Shown: in pieces, positions 62,690-64,000 of the stretch
Layout: every line of letters starts with the position of its first letter
Position numbering within the stretch: the stretch's first letter is position 1
Assembly (NCBI GenBank): GCA_016787605.1
Contig: JAEUUE010000033.1
Location: 1-64,000, forward strand
Length of the DNA stretch: 64,000 nucleotides
Direction of reading: 5' to 3'
From: Cyclobacteriaceae bacterium
Lineage (GTDB): Bacteria; Bacteroidota; Bacteroidia; Cytophagales; Cyclobacteriaceae
Notes under the pieces: generated by a model
Seen by the model: the letters and a program-made list of their open reading frames with translations, nothing else
What the model was told of the DNA's origin: nothing
Databases searched by the model: none
Made by a program: the position numbers and the translations under genes

Positions 62690-63474
62690 GAAGGTCTCTT
62701 TTGAGTCAGCAATTGCTGATCAGACATTGTCTTTGACCGCATCAGCAACAAAAGCGGAAACGATGCAGCATAGAGAAAATACTTTAATTGGGGAAGGCTC
62801 AACAACATGCTCATCGTCATCGAGAATTTCTTCCGCGTGAGAAGATGGTAGTTTCCAATCGGGTAATAGGTTAGTCCAAATTGCCTGGCCAGCGATTGGA
62901 AAGCGGCATGCGTGTAGAACATTACGTGCTGACCATGGTCAAAACCATAGTAGTACCATTCCGATGGATTAGGGATGGGCTCAGGTAAGAGCTCGGTGGA
63001 TAGCAGTATGGTGTCGGAGAGTTTAAGCAGTTGCTCCACCTCTTCTTTCGGATTTACGAAGTGCTCAAAGCTCTCAAACGTGGTGACCAGGGAGTAGACC
63101 TCCGGGGAACCCCCTTCGAACCCTCTCGCCAGGACATTTGGGGTATAGGGGTCTGTCCAATAGAAGTCGAATCCGAGATCTCGCATAAGGCGGGTAAATA
63201 ATCCGGTTCCTCCCGCATAATCGAGAAATCTCTTTTTTCTGCCCAACAAAAGAATGATGATGGATGCGGTAATTCTCGCGGCTCTTTGGTTGCGATGAAC
63301 CAAGCCAGTGTCCCCGAGATTGAGTGAATGACGATAGGCCTCCTCCAGCCAATACGGCGGTTCTGATTGAAGCGCACCGCAGGACCGGCAGGCGAAATAT
63401 TTAACCTGGTATTTGTTCAATACCGTGGCTTCAAAAATCAACTGAAGCTCACCTTCGCAAATTCGGCAATTCAT
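62686..63474 (-). CDS. Zinc-ribbon class I SAM methyltransferase (second)
   Basis: A 262-residue protein from ATG 63474. It again has an N-terminal Cys3-x2-Cys6 and Cys29-x2-Cys32 zinc-ribbon, then motif I FLDYAGGTGLFTR (83-95) and the VTTFESFEHFVNP segment. It ends in a hydrophobic helix (LKYFLYAASFPLLLLMRS). It resembles the plus-strand gene it meets tail to tail, so the two may be paralogues with different sugar targets. An upstream Met at 63576 lies within the O-antigen ligase gene. It is probably cotranscribed with that ligase. Confidence 0.83.
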   Translation of the reverse strand: MNCRICEGELQLIFEATVLNKYQVKYFACRSCGALQSEPPYWLEEAYRHSLNLGDTGLVHRNQRAARITASIIILLLGRKKRFLDYAGGTGLFTRLMRDLGFDFYWTDPYTPNVLARGFEGGSPEVYSLVTTFESFEHFVNPKEEVEQLLKLSDTILLSTELLPEPIPNPSEWYYYGFDHGQHVMFYTHAAFQSLARQFGLTYYPIGNYHLLTRKKFSMTMSMLLSLPQLKYFLYAASFPLLLLMRSKTMSDQQLLTQKRPS

Positions 63475-64000
63475 AGTTTTTTGGTTCGGCCATGGCACGA
63501 GCCACAAAGCCCAATGATATCCAATATAGCCCGGACATGGTTGGTGATTCCAGTACCAGGTTAAAGAAGCCCACAATAGTGATGATGACGAAGCCTATAA
63601 ACAGGCCTCCGTCGTTTCGATGATTGAGATAATAGTGCTTGTACTTGAAGAAGTCCCGAAACACCGCACGGTAGATCAGGAGAAACAGTACGACAGAAAC
63701 AAGACCAAGACGCACAAAGATGGTAACAAAGGTGTTATGCGTTCCAATGACATGGGCAATGTACTCGTCGGGATAGCCAAGGTCGGTGGTGGTGACGTCC
63801 GGATGATAGGGCAGAATGGGCGTTCCAAATCCCAGGCCCAGCAGATTGCCCGGGAAAGCCTCTACCAAGGTGCGGTACCAAAAAATCATTCGCCAGCTTG
63901 AATTTTGATCGAAGTTAAACCAGGGATGTTGCCGGTAAACGTATTCGACATCCCCAAAGAACCACTCTTTATTTACGTTGTAGAGCTTTAAATAGGGGAT
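63449..64000 (-). CDS. O-antigen ligase family protein, 5' end beyond window
   Basis: The minus-strand frame is open from 64000 down to the stop at 63449, about 183 residues, with no stop at the window edge, so the N-terminus is missing. The visible part is a Wzy_C-like segment: GLGFGTPILPYHPD then GTHNTFVTIFVRLGLVSVVL, with His-Asn-Thr-Phe matching the ligase signature, and two or three helices after it. It probably ligates or polymerises O-antigen repeats. Its 3' end overlaps the downstream methyltransferase by 26 bp. Confidence 0.75.
   Translation of the reverse strand: MPYLKLYNVNKEWFFGDVEYVYRQHPWFNFDQNSSWRMIFWYRTLVEAFPGNLLGLGFGTPILPYHPDVTTTDLGYPDEYIAHVIGTHNTFVTIFVRLGLVSVVLFLLIYRAVFRDFFKYKHYYLNHRNDGGLFIGFVIITIVGFFNLVLESPTMSGLYWISLGFVARAMAEPKNYELPNLRR

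Noticed and set aside
1..64000. tRNA genes, CRISPR arrays, insertion sequences and phage genes
   Set aside because: I looked for T-loop-like GTTCGA-type sequences, short spaced repeats, transposase motifs and integrases and found none that hold up; a GGTTCGA near 16894 lies within the sigma-factor coding sequence.

Overview
The window reads as a chromosomal segment of a Bacteroidota bacterium, probably a cytophagalean with fairly high G+C. The lineage is inferred from several signals: promoters of the TAnnTTTG type, a DUF5686-type outer-membrane protein, carboxypeptidase-regulatory-like (CarboxypepD_reg) domains, LytS/LytTR pairs, ECF sigma factors paired with anti-sigma proteins, and a ccmBCDEF cytochrome c maturation operon. 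Coding density is very high. No tRNA, rRNA, CRISPR array, insertion sequence or phage gene was seen, so this is mostly stable chromosome ending in a variable surface-polysaccharide locus.

Layout: 1-4470 holds a truncated Na+/solute symporter (-), then clpS, recR, an aspartate-type aminotransferase and a heptose-7-phosphate kinase (+). 4471-11660 carries regulators and envelope proteins: a lone HTH regulator, a small outer-membrane candidate, a CarboxypepD_reg protein, a LytS/LytTR two-component pair, and an ECF sigma factor overlapping an unusual anti-sigma/TonB-like membrane protein. 11756-16359 is a lipopolysaccharide-core-like cluster that includes a GT2-GT9 fusion. 16397-23183 has a second ECF sigma/anti-sigma pair, gmk, nadD, a DUF5686 protein and an mnmH-selD selenium operon. 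23186-26157 (-) is pyrH-frr plus three small or accessory genes. 26270-29439 has rocD (+), a small membrane protein (-) and the tail of a type-I-secretion-like operon (tetR, ABC, HlyD, TolC; 27985-33593, -) whose ABC ATPase lacks several catalytic residues. 33682-36792 has tauE and rlpA (-) and guaB (+). 36835-39697 is a complete partner-switching module (membrane GAF-SpoIIE phosphatase, STAS antagonist, RsbW-like kinase). 39755-44896 has three SurA/parvulin-like periplasmic chaperones and a MoxR ATPase. 44880-49439 (-) is ccmBCDEF, with a Cys-type CcmE.

From 49443 to the end is a capsule/O-antigen locus. It has a Wzz-like chain-length regulator (-), two sugar epimerases, a TviB-type UDP-GlcNAc dehydrogenase, and the WlbA/WbpE/WbpD set that would make UDP-2,3-diacetamido-2,3-dideoxy-glucuronate. 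These are followed by an RmlC-like epimerase, a second sugar aminotransferase, a Wzx flippase, two Wzy/WaaL-like ligase/polymerase proteins (the second cut by the window end), a GT9 glycosyltransferase and two zinc-ribbon SAM methyltransferases. Together with the heptose kinase at 3490 and the core cluster at 11756, the window is rich in lipopolysaccharide biosynthesis.

Nothing here is clearly a wholly new system. The best candidates for novelty are the degenerate-ATPase type-I exporter with its candidate TetR operator, the GT2-GT9 fusion, the anti-sigma/TonB fusion, the Cys-type CcmE operon, and the partner-switching module with no sigma factor beside it.
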